Assembly (NCBI RefSeq): GCF_009697225.1
Contig: NZ_WIND01000005.1
Coordinates: 62,001-126,000 of the forward strand
Direction: 5' to 3'
From: Halovulum marinum
Lineage (GTDB): Bacteria > Pseudomonadota > Alphaproteobacteria > Rhodobacterales > Rhodobacteraceae
Length of the DNA: 64,000 nucleotides
Below, piece by piece: positions 17,942 to 27,754 of this stretch (its first letter is position 1; each line of letters opens with the position of its first letter). The notes beneath the pieces are model-generated. The model worked only from the letters and a program-made list of their open reading frames with translations. It was not told the DNA's origin and did not search any database. The position numbers were made by a program, and so were the translations under genes.

Positions 17942-18514
17942 ATGAAGACATTTCTTGTTGCCGCTGCACTGGCCTTCCCCGGCGTGGCACCTGCCGAGGG
18001 GAATTACGGGACGGTCAAGGGTTGGGACATCGATTACGACACCGACGGTCCCTATTGTTCGCTTGCGGGCATGTTCGAAGGCGACACCTATATTTCCATC
18101 GCCCTCTCCGGCCAGGGCCGGGGGATGACGCAGACCTTCGTGATGGCCGATGACGACTGGCGGTCGATCCGCGACGGGCAGAAGATCGCGGTCGGGATCA
18201 GCTTCGACGGCGAGGCGGCCTGGGATGTTTCGGGGACAGGAATGGACCTCGGGGAAGCGGGCGGGTTCTCGGTCACGGTGCCCGCCTATTCCGAGGACGC
18301 GGGGGAGTTCGCGCGAGACTTCAAGTACTCGCGGAGCATGACGCTCCATGTGGATGGCCGCGAGGTCGATGCGTTCAACCTGCACGGCACGGCGGCGGCC
18401 TATGAGGCGATGGTGGACTGCCAGCGCCGGCTGATCGAGGCCAGCGCCTCGGCCGACCCGTTCGCGGCCTCGGCGGACCCGTTCGCGGCGGGGAACGATC
18501 CGTTCGCGCGGTAG
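17942..18514 (+). CDS. Exported protein with C-terminal DPFA repeats, unknown function
   Basis: 190 residues with a Sec signal peptide (MKTFLVAAALAFPGVAPA). The mature domain has two cysteines (GPYCSLAG and MVDCQRR) that could form a disulfide in the periplasm. The C-terminus repeats the unit DPFA three times in a short Ala/Ser-rich tail. GGAGGC lies 6 bases before the ATG. I do not recognise the family. It stands alone on the plus strand. Confidence 0.75.
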   Translation: MKTFLVAAALAFPGVAPAEGNYGTVKGWDIDYDTDGPYCSLAGMFEGDTYISIALSGQGRGMTQTFVMADDDWRSIRDGQKIAVGISFDGEAAWDVSGTGMDLGEAGGFSVTVPAYSEDAGEFARDFKYSRSMTLHVDGREVDAFNLHGTAAAYEAMVDCQRRLIEASASADPFAASADPFAAGNDPFAR

Positions 18515-18680
18515 GGGCCGCGTGACGCTTCGCCCCAGCGGATCGAAGGGCTGACGGGCCGGTTGCTCACCCTGTGCCGGCCGGCGCCGAACATGGCCAA
18601 TTCTCCTCAGAGTTTTGTCACAATTGGACGCCTATAAAAACCGTGTGCCGATTCACATTTGAAAAACAAAGGGAAAATAG

Positions 18681-19016
18681 ATGCACAAGCCGCTTCTCCT
18701 CGTAGCTTTCCTGGGTCTTGCCGCATGCACCCAGCAATCGCAGGAAGAATATGCCACCGTCGCGGGCAGCCGCCTGGCAATCTCGGCCGAGATGACGCCG
18801 GGGGTGATCGACGCCAAGTTCGTTCTGCGCATCAACGGCGCGCCGGTGATCAACGACCGGACCGAGCCGTTCGGCGGCACCTCGCAGAACTTCTCGGGCA
18901 GCTACGACGGACGGCCGGTGTCGGCGCGGGTGACGGCGGTCAGCAAGATGTTCTCGGCCTATACCATGGTCGACGTGTTCATCGACGGCCAGCTTGTCGA
19001 AACCCTGACGATCTGA
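18681..19016 (+). CDS. Small lipoprotein of unknown function
   Basis: 111 residues with a lipoprotein signal peptide. The lipobox LAAC at residues 13-16 makes the cysteine the likely lipidated N-terminus, so the protein should be anchored in a membrane of the envelope. The rest is beta-rich (VIDAKFVLRINGAPVIND; GRPVSARVTAVSKMFS; VDVFIDGQLVETLTI). AAGGGA precedes the ATG in an AT-rich leader. The family is not recognised. Confidence 0.78.
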   Translation: MHKPLLLVAFLGLAACTQQSQEEYATVAGSRLAISAEMTPGVIDAKFVLRINGAPVINDRTEPFGGTSQNFSGSYDGRPVSARVTAVSKMFSAYTMVDVFIDGQLVETLTI

Positions 19017-19082
19017 GCCACGCGCCGCGCGTACCGGGGATCGCCTGCCATGCCGGTGATCCCCGTGTCGTGTCGGCTGCGG

Positions 19083-19306
19083 TCAGGATCCGCACCACTG
19101 GCGCTCGGGCGGCCAATATGGGTCGTCGCGCTTGATGACGCGGGTGGCGTAGAGCCCGGCGGGGATGCCGGTCAGCAGGGCGAGAGCGCCCGCGACGGCG
19201 AAGGATGGCCAGGTGAACACCCCAGCGCCAGGGGGGCGAGGATGCCGACCCGGAAGGCTTACGAGCCGATCAGAGCGATGTTGAAAGTACGGTGCCCCGT
19301 TCTCAT
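19083..19306 (-). pseudogene. Decayed gene for a small two-helix membrane protein
   Basis: A strong ribosome-binding site (AAAGGAGG) precedes an ATG at 19306 that opens MRTGHRTFNIALIGS and then hits a TAA. Reading through it gives AFRVGILAPLALG. One missing base then shifts the frame to VFTWPSFAVAGALALLTGIPAGLYATRVIKRDDPYWPPERQW, which looks like the real C-terminus with a membrane helix. A nonsense change plus a one-base deletion fits a recent pseudogene. It sits beside the AT-rich insert. A sequencing error is the alternative. Confidence 0.65.
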
Positions 19307-19436
19307 TGGGAGCCTCCTTTCGGAGAGTCAACGTTTCGGGCGTGTGTGGCTTTCCGGTGTTGGCAGGTATAGCTGACAACTCAATCCGAGTTGGCCGATG
19401 AGAAATGAATATTCGGGCCTATTCCGAACTGACTTG

Positions 19437-20390
19437 CTATACGAAGTCACAACTAGACTCTCGGATTCTGTATCCAAAAAAGTCTGACGACTCTAAAAGG
19501 CATGATATAGTATCAATGTCAGCTCGACACTTGCTGCCAGTAATGATGTCAGATACACTGAAGACTTGAGGGTTATGTGAAGTTTGTTCCACTGGAAATC
19601 TATACAGGGGAATGGTTACAAATGGTACTATGCGGCCCTCCTTGGCCCGATATTCTACTTTTTCAACGCCTAGTTTTCGAAGGTTATCTCCAATCCGGAA
19701 GCCGGTCATGCCGGGAGTTCCAAATTTAAATATCTTAATTATATATCTTACCTCTTCTTCGTGTTGCCAAGACTCGTGCTTGTAAGAGGCTGCAAGTGAG
19801 GACAGTTCGGCCACGCAATTATATAAGTGACTTAGTGCGCCTTTATATTCTAAAGGGATATCTTCTTCGGGATCCCAATCATTAATAAGTGGATCTATGC
19901 TCGCATATTTTTGTTTCCATCCGTCTTGATAATTTCTATATATGAGCGCGATCTTTTCGATTGCATCACTTTCTGAGTATATGACATCGACTCTACGAAT
20001 CGTTTCGATAACTTTCGGATAAATGAAGCTAGGTGTGAAGCCCAAGCAAATGCCGGAGCCTCCATCCCCATAGGCGAGCCATTGCGATAAAGAATCTGCT
20101 TTCTTTGTAAGGCTGATCCCGAATATCTCTATGTTTTTATATATGTGATTATATTGCTTCAGAAGCGATACATGGAACGCTTGTTCAGGTGTATTAGGTA
20201 AGAAGCCCATACCTTCCAGAAATTTAGAAATTTTTTCTTGGCCGAGATGTACCTCTCGAGGGTCATTAAGTGACCTCAAGTGGGAGAAACGGATGCTGCC
20301 AGATTGGACAATAGATATTAGAGATTCGAGGCTAGTATAATGAAAAAGGCTTCTTGAGGCATAGAGAGCAGCCTCCAGTAGATTTGACAT
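19437..20390 (-). CDS. DUF2971 family protein in AT-rich foreign segment
   Basis: 317-residue soluble protein with the DUF2971 landmarks. These are SLFHYTSLESLISIVQSG and LNDPREV near the N-terminus, SLSQWLAYGDGGSGICLGF centrally, and ESWQHEEEVRYI. The function is unknown. The HYT...NDPxE pattern recalls ADP-ribosyltransferase-like folds, which is only inference. Base composition is far lower in GC than all neighbours: two 60-base lines inside it count 45% and 37%. Codon use differs accordingly. CGGAG lies 10 bases before the ATG. It is a likely horizontal acquisition. Confidence 0.85.
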   Translation of the reverse strand: MSNLLEAALYASRSLFHYTSLESLISIVQSGSIRFSHLRSLNDPREVHLGQEKISKFLEGMGFLPNTPEQAFHVSLLKQYNHIYKNIEIFGISLTKKADSLSQWLAYGDGGSGICLGFTPSFIYPKVIETIRRVDVIYSESDAIEKIALIYRNYQDGWKQKYASIDPLINDWDPEEDIPLEYKGALSHLYNCVAELSSLAASYKHESWQHEEEVRYIIKIFKFGTPGMTGFRIGDNLRKLGVEKVEYRAKEGRIVPFVTIPLYRFPVEQTSHNPQVFSVSDIITGSKCRADIDTISCLLESSDFFGYRIRESSCDFV

Positions 20391-20415
20391 TAGTAATTGC
20401 TCCGTTAGACTAATT

Positions 20416-20421
20416 ATTATA
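20416..20421 (-). promoter_or_regulatory. Candidate -10 box TATAAT for the DUF2971 gene
   Basis: A perfect minus-strand TATAAT lies 26 bases upstream of the ATG. No good -35 hexamer is seen. A GGTAA-AAA-TTACC inverted repeat (20422-20434) overlaps the lepA stop and could bind a regulator. Confidence 0.45.
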
Positions 20422-20429
20422 GGTAAAAA

Positions 20430-22229
<1,800 letters not shown>

Positions 22230-22360
22230 GGGGCCGGATATGCGGCTGTTTTGCAGGATGGTCAATGGTCCGCGCGCGGGGTCGGGCGCGACGGGGCTTG
22301 ACCTGGACCCGGGCGGCGGGCACCAATTCCGGCAGGGGGAAACGCGTCGACGGAGGGCCC

Positions 22361-22666
22361 ATGCGCCGCTTCACCACCGCCTTTGTCCTCGGGGCCGCGC
22401 TGCTGGCCGCCCCGGACGCCGGCCACGCCGCCGGGATCACCGAAAACGCCTGCCTGCGCTCGCAGCGAAGCCCCGGGCCCACGGCCTGCCGCTGCGCGCA
22501 GTCGCTGGCAGACTTCGGCCTGACCCGCCGCGACCAGCGCGAGGCGGCGCGGATCATCGCCGAGCCGGACCGCTATCTGAAACATCGCGAACGGCGCGCG
22601 TCGCAGGCGTTCCTGCAGCGCTACCACGCCTGGGGCGCGGCGGCCGAGCGGTCCTGCCGGGGCTGA
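22361..22666 (+). CDS. Small secreted cysteine-containing protein
   Basis: 101 residues with a Sec signal peptide ([23 protein letters not shown]). The mature part has four cysteines ([19 protein letters not shown]) that could make disulfides, and a helical basic body. It lies divergent from lepA. No family is recognised. The upstream frame has no better start. Confidence 0.6.
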   Translation: MRRFTTAFVLGAALLAAPDAGHAAGITENACLRSQRSPGPTACRCAQSLADFGLTRRDQREAARIIAEPDRYLKHRERRASQAFLQRYHAWGAAAERSCRG

Positions 22667-22698
22667 CCGCCGGCCGCGATCGCCGCACCGCGCAAGCG

Positions 22699-22731
22699 AA
22701 GGGACCGCGCCGGAAATCCGGGCGGTCCCTT
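22699..22731 (-). terminator. Terminator hairpin downstream of rpmB
   Basis: A 10-bp stem (AAGGGACCGC against GCGGTCCCTT), with an inner CCGG/CCGG pairing around AAAT, lies 44 bases past the rpmB stop. The outer AA/TT pairs give only a short U-run. It could also stop the convergent small secreted gene. Confidence 0.6.
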
Positions 22732-22774
22732 GAAATGCTTTCGACTTCGGCCGGGCCGACCGGCCCGCGGGCGC

Positions 22775-23065
22775 TCAGCCGGCGTCGGTGGCGGCTTTCG
22801 CGACGTCGCGCTTCACCTTCAGCGCGGCGGGCGACAGATCGCCGTCGGGCGCCTTCGCCAGGAAGGCGTCCAGCCCGCCGCGGTGGTCCACGGTGCGCAG
22901 CGCCGAGGCGCTGATGCGGAACTTGAACGCCCGGCCCAGCGCGTCGCTGGTCAGGGTGACGTCGTTCAGGTTCGGCAGGAAGCGCCGTCTGGTTCTGTTT
23001 TTGGCGTGGCTGACATTGTTGCCAACCATCGGGCCCTTGCCGGTCAGTTCACAGCGACGGGACAT
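22775..23065 (-). CDS. rpmB: Ribosomal protein L28
   Basis: 96-residue large-subunit protein. It shows the family opening [33 protein letters not shown] and a C-terminal lysine/arginine-rich tail. Only one cysteine is present, so this is the zinc-free form. It is monocistronic with a terminator downstream. Confidence 0.97.
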   Translation of the reverse strand: MSRRCELTGKGPMVGNNVSHAKNRTRRRFLPNLNDVTLTSDALGRAFKFRISASALRTVDHRGGLDAFLAKAPDGDLSPAALKVKRDVAKAATDAG

Positions 23066-23245
23066 GTTGCTAGTCCTTGTCTTATCGGTTCGCGTTCGGT
23101 CGTCCGGGCAAAGCCGCCCGGAGGCCGCGCGGACGCGGCCGGGAATCTCGAAGCCCGGTTCCTACGGTCCTTTGTCCTGCGCGTCAAGGGCCAAGCAGAC
23201 CCGGTCCGGGCCCCGGCGCGCGGGCCGGCGAAAGGAGCGACGGCG

Positions 23246-23941
23246 ATGCCCGACTACACGCTTTACTACTGGCCGATCCCGTTCCGCGGCCAGTTCGTCC
23301 GCGCCGTGCTGGAGCACGCCGGCGCCGACTGGGCCGAGGCCGGCAGCGCGGCGACCGCGGCGCTGCGGGCGGCCGCGCCGGCGGCGCAGCCGGTGCCGCA
23401 CATGGGCCCGCCGGTGCTGACCGATCATGCCGCCAGCCTGTCGCTGGCGCAGATGCCGGCGATCCTGGCCTACCTGGGCGCGCGGCACGGGCTGGTCCCC
23501 GGCGATCCGGCGCGCGCCGCGCTGACCGCCAAGATCGTCGCCGACGCCAACGACGTGCTCTACGAGATGACGCGCTACAACGGCGCACAGATGTGGACCC
23601 CGGCCGACTGGGCCGCGTTCCGGCCGCGGCTGGCGCGCTGGATGGAGATCTTCGAGCGGACCGGTGCGGCGCACGGGCTGGAGGCGGCGGACGGCCACCT
23701 GCTGGGCGGCGATGCGCCGGGGCTGGCCGACCTGGTCGCCGCGGTGCTGTGGGGCACGATGACCGACAGCCTGCCGGCGCTGCGCCCGCTGCTGGACGCG
23801 ACCGCCCCGGCGCTGGCCGGGCTGACCGACCGGGTGCTGGCGCTGCCGGCGCAGGCGGCGCTGCGCGCGCGCAGCCGCGCGGACCATGGCGAGGCCTGGT
23901 GCGGCGGGCAGATCGAGGCGTCGCTGCGCGCGGTGCTGTAG
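23246..23941 (+). CDS. Glutathione S-transferase family protein
   Basis: 231 residues with an N-terminal thioredoxin-like domain (YTLYYWPIPFRGQFVRAVLEHAG; the pair LSLAQMPAILAYLG holds the usual glutathione gamma-glutamyl contact region). An all-helical C-terminal domain follows from about residue 90. It would conjugate or use glutathione in the cytoplasm; the substrate is unknown. AAAGGAG precedes the ATG. It diverges from rpmB and converges with a LysR gene 17 bases away. Confidence 0.85.
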   Translation: MPDYTLYYWPIPFRGQFVRAVLEHAGADWAEAGSAATAALRAAAPAAQPVPHMGPPVLTDHAASLSLAQMPAILAYLGARHGLVPGDPARAALTAKIVADANDVLYEMTRYNGAQMWTPADWAAFRPRLARWMEIFERTGAAHGLEAADGHLLGGDAPGLADLVAAVLWGTMTDSLPALRPLLDATAPALAGLTDRVLALPAQAALRARSRADHGEAWCGGQIEASLRAVL

Positions 23942-23958
23942 CCGTCAGCCGTCGGCCG

Positions 23959-24909
23959 TCAGCCGTGGGCGCCGGTGTCGAAGCCCAGCGTTGCCAGCCC
24001 GGCGCCGCGCCCGCCCTGCCACGCGACCAGCGCGCGCACCAGCCGGGCGGCGGGGCCGTCTTCGGGTTCGTCGGCGCGGGTGACGGCAAACCAGTCGAGG
24101 CCGAACCCGCCGGGCGCGGCGGGGCGGGCCACCAGCGTGCCGTCGGCCAGTTCCGGCTCGATCGCCCAGCGGCTGAGGAAGCTGATGCCGAAACCGGCGC
24201 GCACCAGGTCGATCACCGCCTCGGGCGAGGGCATCGGCGCGAGGTCGCGCAGCGGTTCGGTCGGCTGGCCCAGCATCAGTTCCCATTCGAAGCCGGGTTC
24301 GGTGGCGAACGGGTAGGCGTAGACGCGGGTGTCGCCCAGAACGGTGGTGTCGACCCAGGGCAGCGCCGCCAGCGGGTGATCCGGCGCCATCACCGCCACC
24401 AGCGGGTCGGTCGCCAGCCGCACCCAGCGGAACCGCCGCAGGGTCGTGGGGCGGCCGTAGATCGTCGAGACGTCCACCAGCCCCTGCTGCAGCGCGCCGA
24501 GCGGGCGCGCGGTCGCGGCGCCGGCCAGATCCACGGTCAGGTCGGGCTCGGTGCCGCGCAGGTGCTCCAGGAACGCCGGCCACCAGTGGTAGCGGGAATA
24601 GGTCGCCTGGCCCAGCCGCACCAGCCGCCGCGGGCCGCCGGCGGAGGTGGCGATCTCCTGCTCCAGCCGGGCGAGTTCCGGCAGCACGCGGTCGGCGAAG
24701 GCGCGCAGGCGCTGGCCCTCGGGGGTCAGCGCCACGCCCGCGGGGCCGCGGGTGACGAGGATCGAGCCGGTGCGCCGCTCCGCCTCGCGCAGGCGGTGGC
24801 TGGCGGCGGACTGGGTGATGCCGAGGCGCGCGGCGGCGGCCGAGACGCCGCCGGCGTCGGCCAGCGCCGAGATCAGCGCAAGATGGTTGAGGCCGAGGCG
24901 GGGCAGCAT
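23959..24909 (-). CDS. LysR family transcriptional regulator
   Basis: 316 residues. The N-terminal helix-turn-helix spans LNHLALISALADAGGVSAAAARLGITQSAASHRLREAE (about 7-44). An effector-binding domain with a MetR-like look follows (VRLGQATYSRYHWWPAFLEHL). It diverges from an EamA exporter gene with an 80-base gap that carries TTTCA/TGAAA dyads, so it probably controls that gene and itself. Confidence 0.92.
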   Translation of the reverse strand: MLPRLGLNHLALISALADAGGVSAAAARLGITQSAASHRLREAERRTGSILVTRGPAGVALTPEGQRLRAFADRVLPELARLEQEIATSAGGPRRLVRLGQATYSRYHWWPAFLEHLRGTEPDLTVDLAGAATARPLGALQQGLVDVSTIYGRPTTLRRFRWVRLATDPLVAVMAPDHPLAALPWVDTTVLGDTRVYAYPFATEPGFEWELMLGQPTEPLRDLAPMPSPEAVIDLVRAGFGISFLSRWAIEPELADGTLVARPAAPGGFGLDWFAVTRADEPEDGPAARLVRALVAWQGGRGAGLATLGFDTGAHG

Positions 24910-24925
24910 GGTGCGTATTAAACCA

Positions 24926-24959
24926 TTTCATGCCACGCGTGAAAACTTGGAATTTTTCA
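24926..24959. promoter_or_regulatory. TTTCA/TGAAA repeat cluster, candidate LysR operator
   Basis: In the LysR-EamA divergent gap, TTTCA (24926-24930) pairs with TGAAA (24940-24944). TGAAAA (24940-24945) pairs again with TTTTCA (24954-24959). Three half-sites spaced about one to one and a half helical turns apart suit a LysR tetramer. Binding is inferred. Confidence 0.5.
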
Positions 24960-24989
24960 AATGCTGCGCCGCCGGATATCCGGCGTGGC

Positions 24990-25898
24990 ATGAGCAGAAC
25001 ATCCCCCACCGCCCGCGCCACCCTGACCATCGCCCTGTGCGCCGTGCTGTTCGGCCTGGTGCCGCTGTTCGCGCGCATCCTGCAGGCCGAGGGCATGGAC
25101 CCCGCCGCGATCGCGCTGTCGCGCTACGGGCTGACCGCGCTGGTCGCCGCGCCGTTCCTGCCATGGCGGCGCGCGGTGCGGCGGCAGGTGCTGGTGCTGG
25201 CCGGCACCGGGCTGGCCTGCGGGCTGGGCTGGGTCGCCTACCTGGAGGCGATCGGGCGCACCACGGTGGCGGCGGCGGGCGTGGTCTACATGTCCTACCC
25301 GGCGTTCGCGCTGGGCTTCGCCTGGCTGCTGCTGGGGCTGGCGCCCTCGGGGCGGGCGGTGGCCGCGGCGGCGATGGTGCTGGCCGGGGCGCTGCTGGTC
25401 AGCGGCGGCGCCGGCGTCGGCGATCCGCTGGCGCTGCTGCTGATGCTGCCGGCGCCGGCGTTCTTCGCGCTGGTGATCGTGGCGCTGGCGGCGCTGGCGC
25501 CGGATCTGGCGCCGATGGAGAAGCTGGCGGCGACGATGGCGGGCACCGTCGCCGGGCTGCTGCCGCTGGCGGCGCTGGCCGCGCCGGGAACGCTGTTGCC
25601 CGGGACCGGACCGGGCTGGGCGGCGCTGCTGGGCAGCGGCCTGCTGACTGCGCTGCTGCCGCAGTGGCTGTACGTCCGCGCCGCGCCGCACGTCGGCCCG
25701 GGCCGCGCCGCGGCGGCGGGGGCGTTCGAGCTGCCGACCATGCTGGCGATCGGCGCGCTGGCCTTCGGCGAACTCGTCGGCCCGCGCGAGGTCGCGGCGG
25801 CGTTGCTGGTGCTTGCAGCCATCGGGCTGAGCCCGTCGGTGCGCCCCGCCGGGCCGGCGCCCGCGCGCCCCGGCGCCGGACGGCTCAGTCGCCGGTGA
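24990..25898 (+). CDS. EamA/DMT family transporter
   Basis: 302-residue inner-membrane protein with ten predicted helices arranged as two EamA repeats. The first runs [17 protein letters not shown] to [12 protein letters not shown], and the second starts at [23 protein letters not shown]. Such proteins export metabolites or amino acids. The ATG at 24990 was chosen because the first helix follows directly. Its 3' end overlaps the convergent meaB gene by 14 bases. The neighbouring LysR gene is the likely regulator. Confidence 0.9.
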   Translation: MSRTSPTARATLTIALCAVLFGLVPLFARILQAEGMDPAAIALSRYGLTALVAAPFLPWRRAVRRQVLVLAGTGLACGLGWVAYLEAIGRTTVAAAGVVYMSYPAFALGFAWLLLGLAPSGRAVAAAAMVLAGALLVSGGAGVGDPLALLLMLPAPAFFALVIVALAALAPDLAPMEKLAATMAGTVAGLLPLAALAAPGTLLPGTGPGWAALLGSGLLTALLPQWLYVRAAPHVGPGRAAAAGAFELPTMLAIGALAFGELVGPREVAAALLVLAAIGLSPSVRPAGPAPARPGAGRLSRR

Positions 25899-26871
25899 CC
25901 GCGCGCAGCAGTTCGGCCGCCGCCGCGGTCGGGCTGCGCTGGCCGGCGCCGACCTGCGCCTCGAGCCGCGCGGCCACCGGGGCGAGCGCCGGGTTGGCGT
26001 GGACGTGGTCGCGCAGCATGCGCTCGAATTCCTGGCGGAACCAGTGCAGGTCCTGGGCGGCGCGGCGCTCGGCCAGCGCGCCGCTGTCGCTGCGGGCGCG
26101 GGCCAGGTCCGCGACCGCCTGCCAGGCCGCGTCCAGTCCCGTGCCGGTCGTCGCCGAGACGCACAGCGCCGCCGGAAAGCCCTCGGGATCGCCCGGGCGC
26201 GGGCGCATCAGCCGCAGCGCCGAGGCATAGTCGGCGCGGGTGGCGCTGGCCTGGGCCTGCATCGCGCCGTCGGCCCGGTTGACCAGGATCAGGTCGGCGA
26301 TCTCCATGATGCCGCGCTTGACGCCCTGCAACTCGTCGCCGCCGGCCGGGGCCAGCAGCAGCACGAACACGTCGGTCATCTCCGAGACCAGGGTCTCGGA
26401 CTGGCCGACGCCGACGGTCTCGACCAGCACGATGTCGTGGCCGGCGGCCTCGACCAGGCGGATCGCCTCGCGGGTGCGGCGGGCGACGCCGCCCAGCTCG
26501 CCGGCGGCGGGCGAGGGGCGGATGAAGGCGCGCGGATGCCGCGCCAGCCGCTCCATCCGGGTCTTGTCGCCCAGGATCGAGCCGCCGGTGCGTGCCGAGG
26601 ACGGGTCCACCGCCAGCACCGCGACCTTGTGGCCGGCGTCGGCCAGCTTCAGCCCCAGCGCCTCGATGAAGGTCGACTTTCCGACCCCCGGCGTGCCGGA
26701 CAGCCCCAGCCGCAGCGCCGGCGGATCGGGCTGCGGCAGCGCCGACAGCAGCCGGTCGGCGGCCTGCCGGTCGGCGGCGCGGCGGCTTTCCACCAGGGTG
26801 ATGGCCCGCGCCAGCGCCCGCCGGTCGCCGGCGGCGACGGCGGCGGCGCGTGTTTCGGGATTGTCGCGCAA
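25885..26871 (-). CDS. meaB: Methylmalonyl-CoA mutase-associated GTPase
   Basis: 328-residue G3E-type GTPase that guards cobalamin loading of methylmalonyl-CoA (or ethylmalonyl-CoA) mutase. Walker [10 protein letters not shown] is at residues 59-67, followed by [30 protein letters not shown] and the NRADG base-recognition motif. The start seems to be TTG, preceded by GGGGAG. No mutase gene lies in the window, so the partner is elsewhere. Confidence 0.95.
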   Translation of the reverse strand: MRDNPETRAAAVAAGDRRALARAITLVESRRAADRQAADRLLSALPQPDPPALRLGLSGTPGVGKSTFIEALGLKLADAGHKVAVLAVDPSSARTGGSILGDKTRMERLARHPRAFIRPSPAAGELGGVARRTREAIRLVEAAGHDIVLVETVGVGQSETLVSEMTDVFVLLLAPAGGDELQGVKRGIMEIADLILVNRADGAMQAQASATRADYASALRLMRPRPGDPEGFPAALCVSATTGTGLDAAWQAVADLARARSDSGALAERRAAQDLHWFRQEFERMLRDHVHANPALAPVAARLEAQVGAGQRSPTAAAAELLRAVTGD

Positions 26872-27026
26872 TGTGAACTCCCCTGGCAGCGCTTCGCCCC
26901 ATTTGCCCCTGCAAACGGCGTCTCGCTGACATATGGTCCGGAGGGCGGCAGGGTGTCCAGAGCGGCGACCCGCACCCGGCCCACACCCGCACTCGCACCC
27001 GGGGCGGAGACACAGGAGAAGACAAC

Positions 27027-27752
27027 ATGACCGGAGCGATCGGACGCGCCTGCGCCGCGCTGGGGCTGCTGGCGCTGAGCGCCGCCGCGGCGCCGGCGCA
27101 GGACATGCGCCAGGTCTACGACGTGTCGATCGCCGGAATCCCGGCGGGCACCGCGACGCTGGCGGTGAACACCGAGGGCGAACGCTATACCGCCGAGGCG
27201 CAGATCCGCGCCGGCGGGCTGATCGGCGCGCTGTTCGACTTCCGCTTCCGCGGCCAGGCCTCGGGGCGGAAGGTTGGCAACTTCGCGCTGCAGCCGGTCA
27301 GCTACAGCGCGCGCCGCGTCACCGGCCGCAAGGAGCAGAGTTACGGCGTGTCCTATTCCGGCGGCGTGCCGGTCGCGGCCGAACTGGTGCCGCCGACCGA
27401 ATACCCGCAGTACGCGATCGAGCCGCGCAGCATGGCCGGCAGCCTGGATCCGGTCAGCGCCGCCTGGACGTTCCTGCGCGACGCGCCCGCCGGCGAGGCC
27501 TGCGGCCGCTCGGCCACGGTCTACGACGGCTCGCGCTCGTTCCAGGTGACGCTGCAGGCGCGGCGGCAGGCGGGAGATCTGTGGGTCTGCAACGGCGCCT
27601 ACACCCGCGAGGGCGGGTTCTCGCCGCGCAAGCTGGCCGAGCAGAAGGTGTTCCCGTTCACCGTCTACTTCCGCGAGCGCGACGGCATCATGCGCCTGGC
27701 GCGGCTGGAGGTCGCGACAACCTTCGGCACCGCCCGCGCCACCCGCCGCTGA
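27027..27752 (+). CDS. DUF3108 periplasmic protein
   Basis: 241 residues with a Sec signal peptide ([18 protein letters not shown], cleavage near residue 24). A beta-rich body carries DUF3108 features ([45 protein letters not shown]). Two cysteines (GEACGRS, WVCNGA) may form a disulfide. The exact role is unknown. It overlaps nothing and is followed 2 bases later by hrpB, so both are probably on one transcript. It diverges from meaB. Confidence 0.85.
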   Translation: MTGAIGRACAALGLLALSAAAAPAQDMRQVYDVSIAGIPAGTATLAVNTEGERYTAEAQIRAGGLIGALFDFRFRGQASGRKVGNFALQPVSYSARRVTGRKEQSYGVSYSGGVPVAAELVPPTEYPQYAIEPRSMAGSLDPVSAAWTFLRDAPAGEACGRSATVYDGSRSFQVTLQARRQAGDLWVCNGAYTREGGFSPRKLAEQKVFPFTVYFRERDGIMRLARLEVATTFGTARATRR

Positions 27753-27754
27753 GC

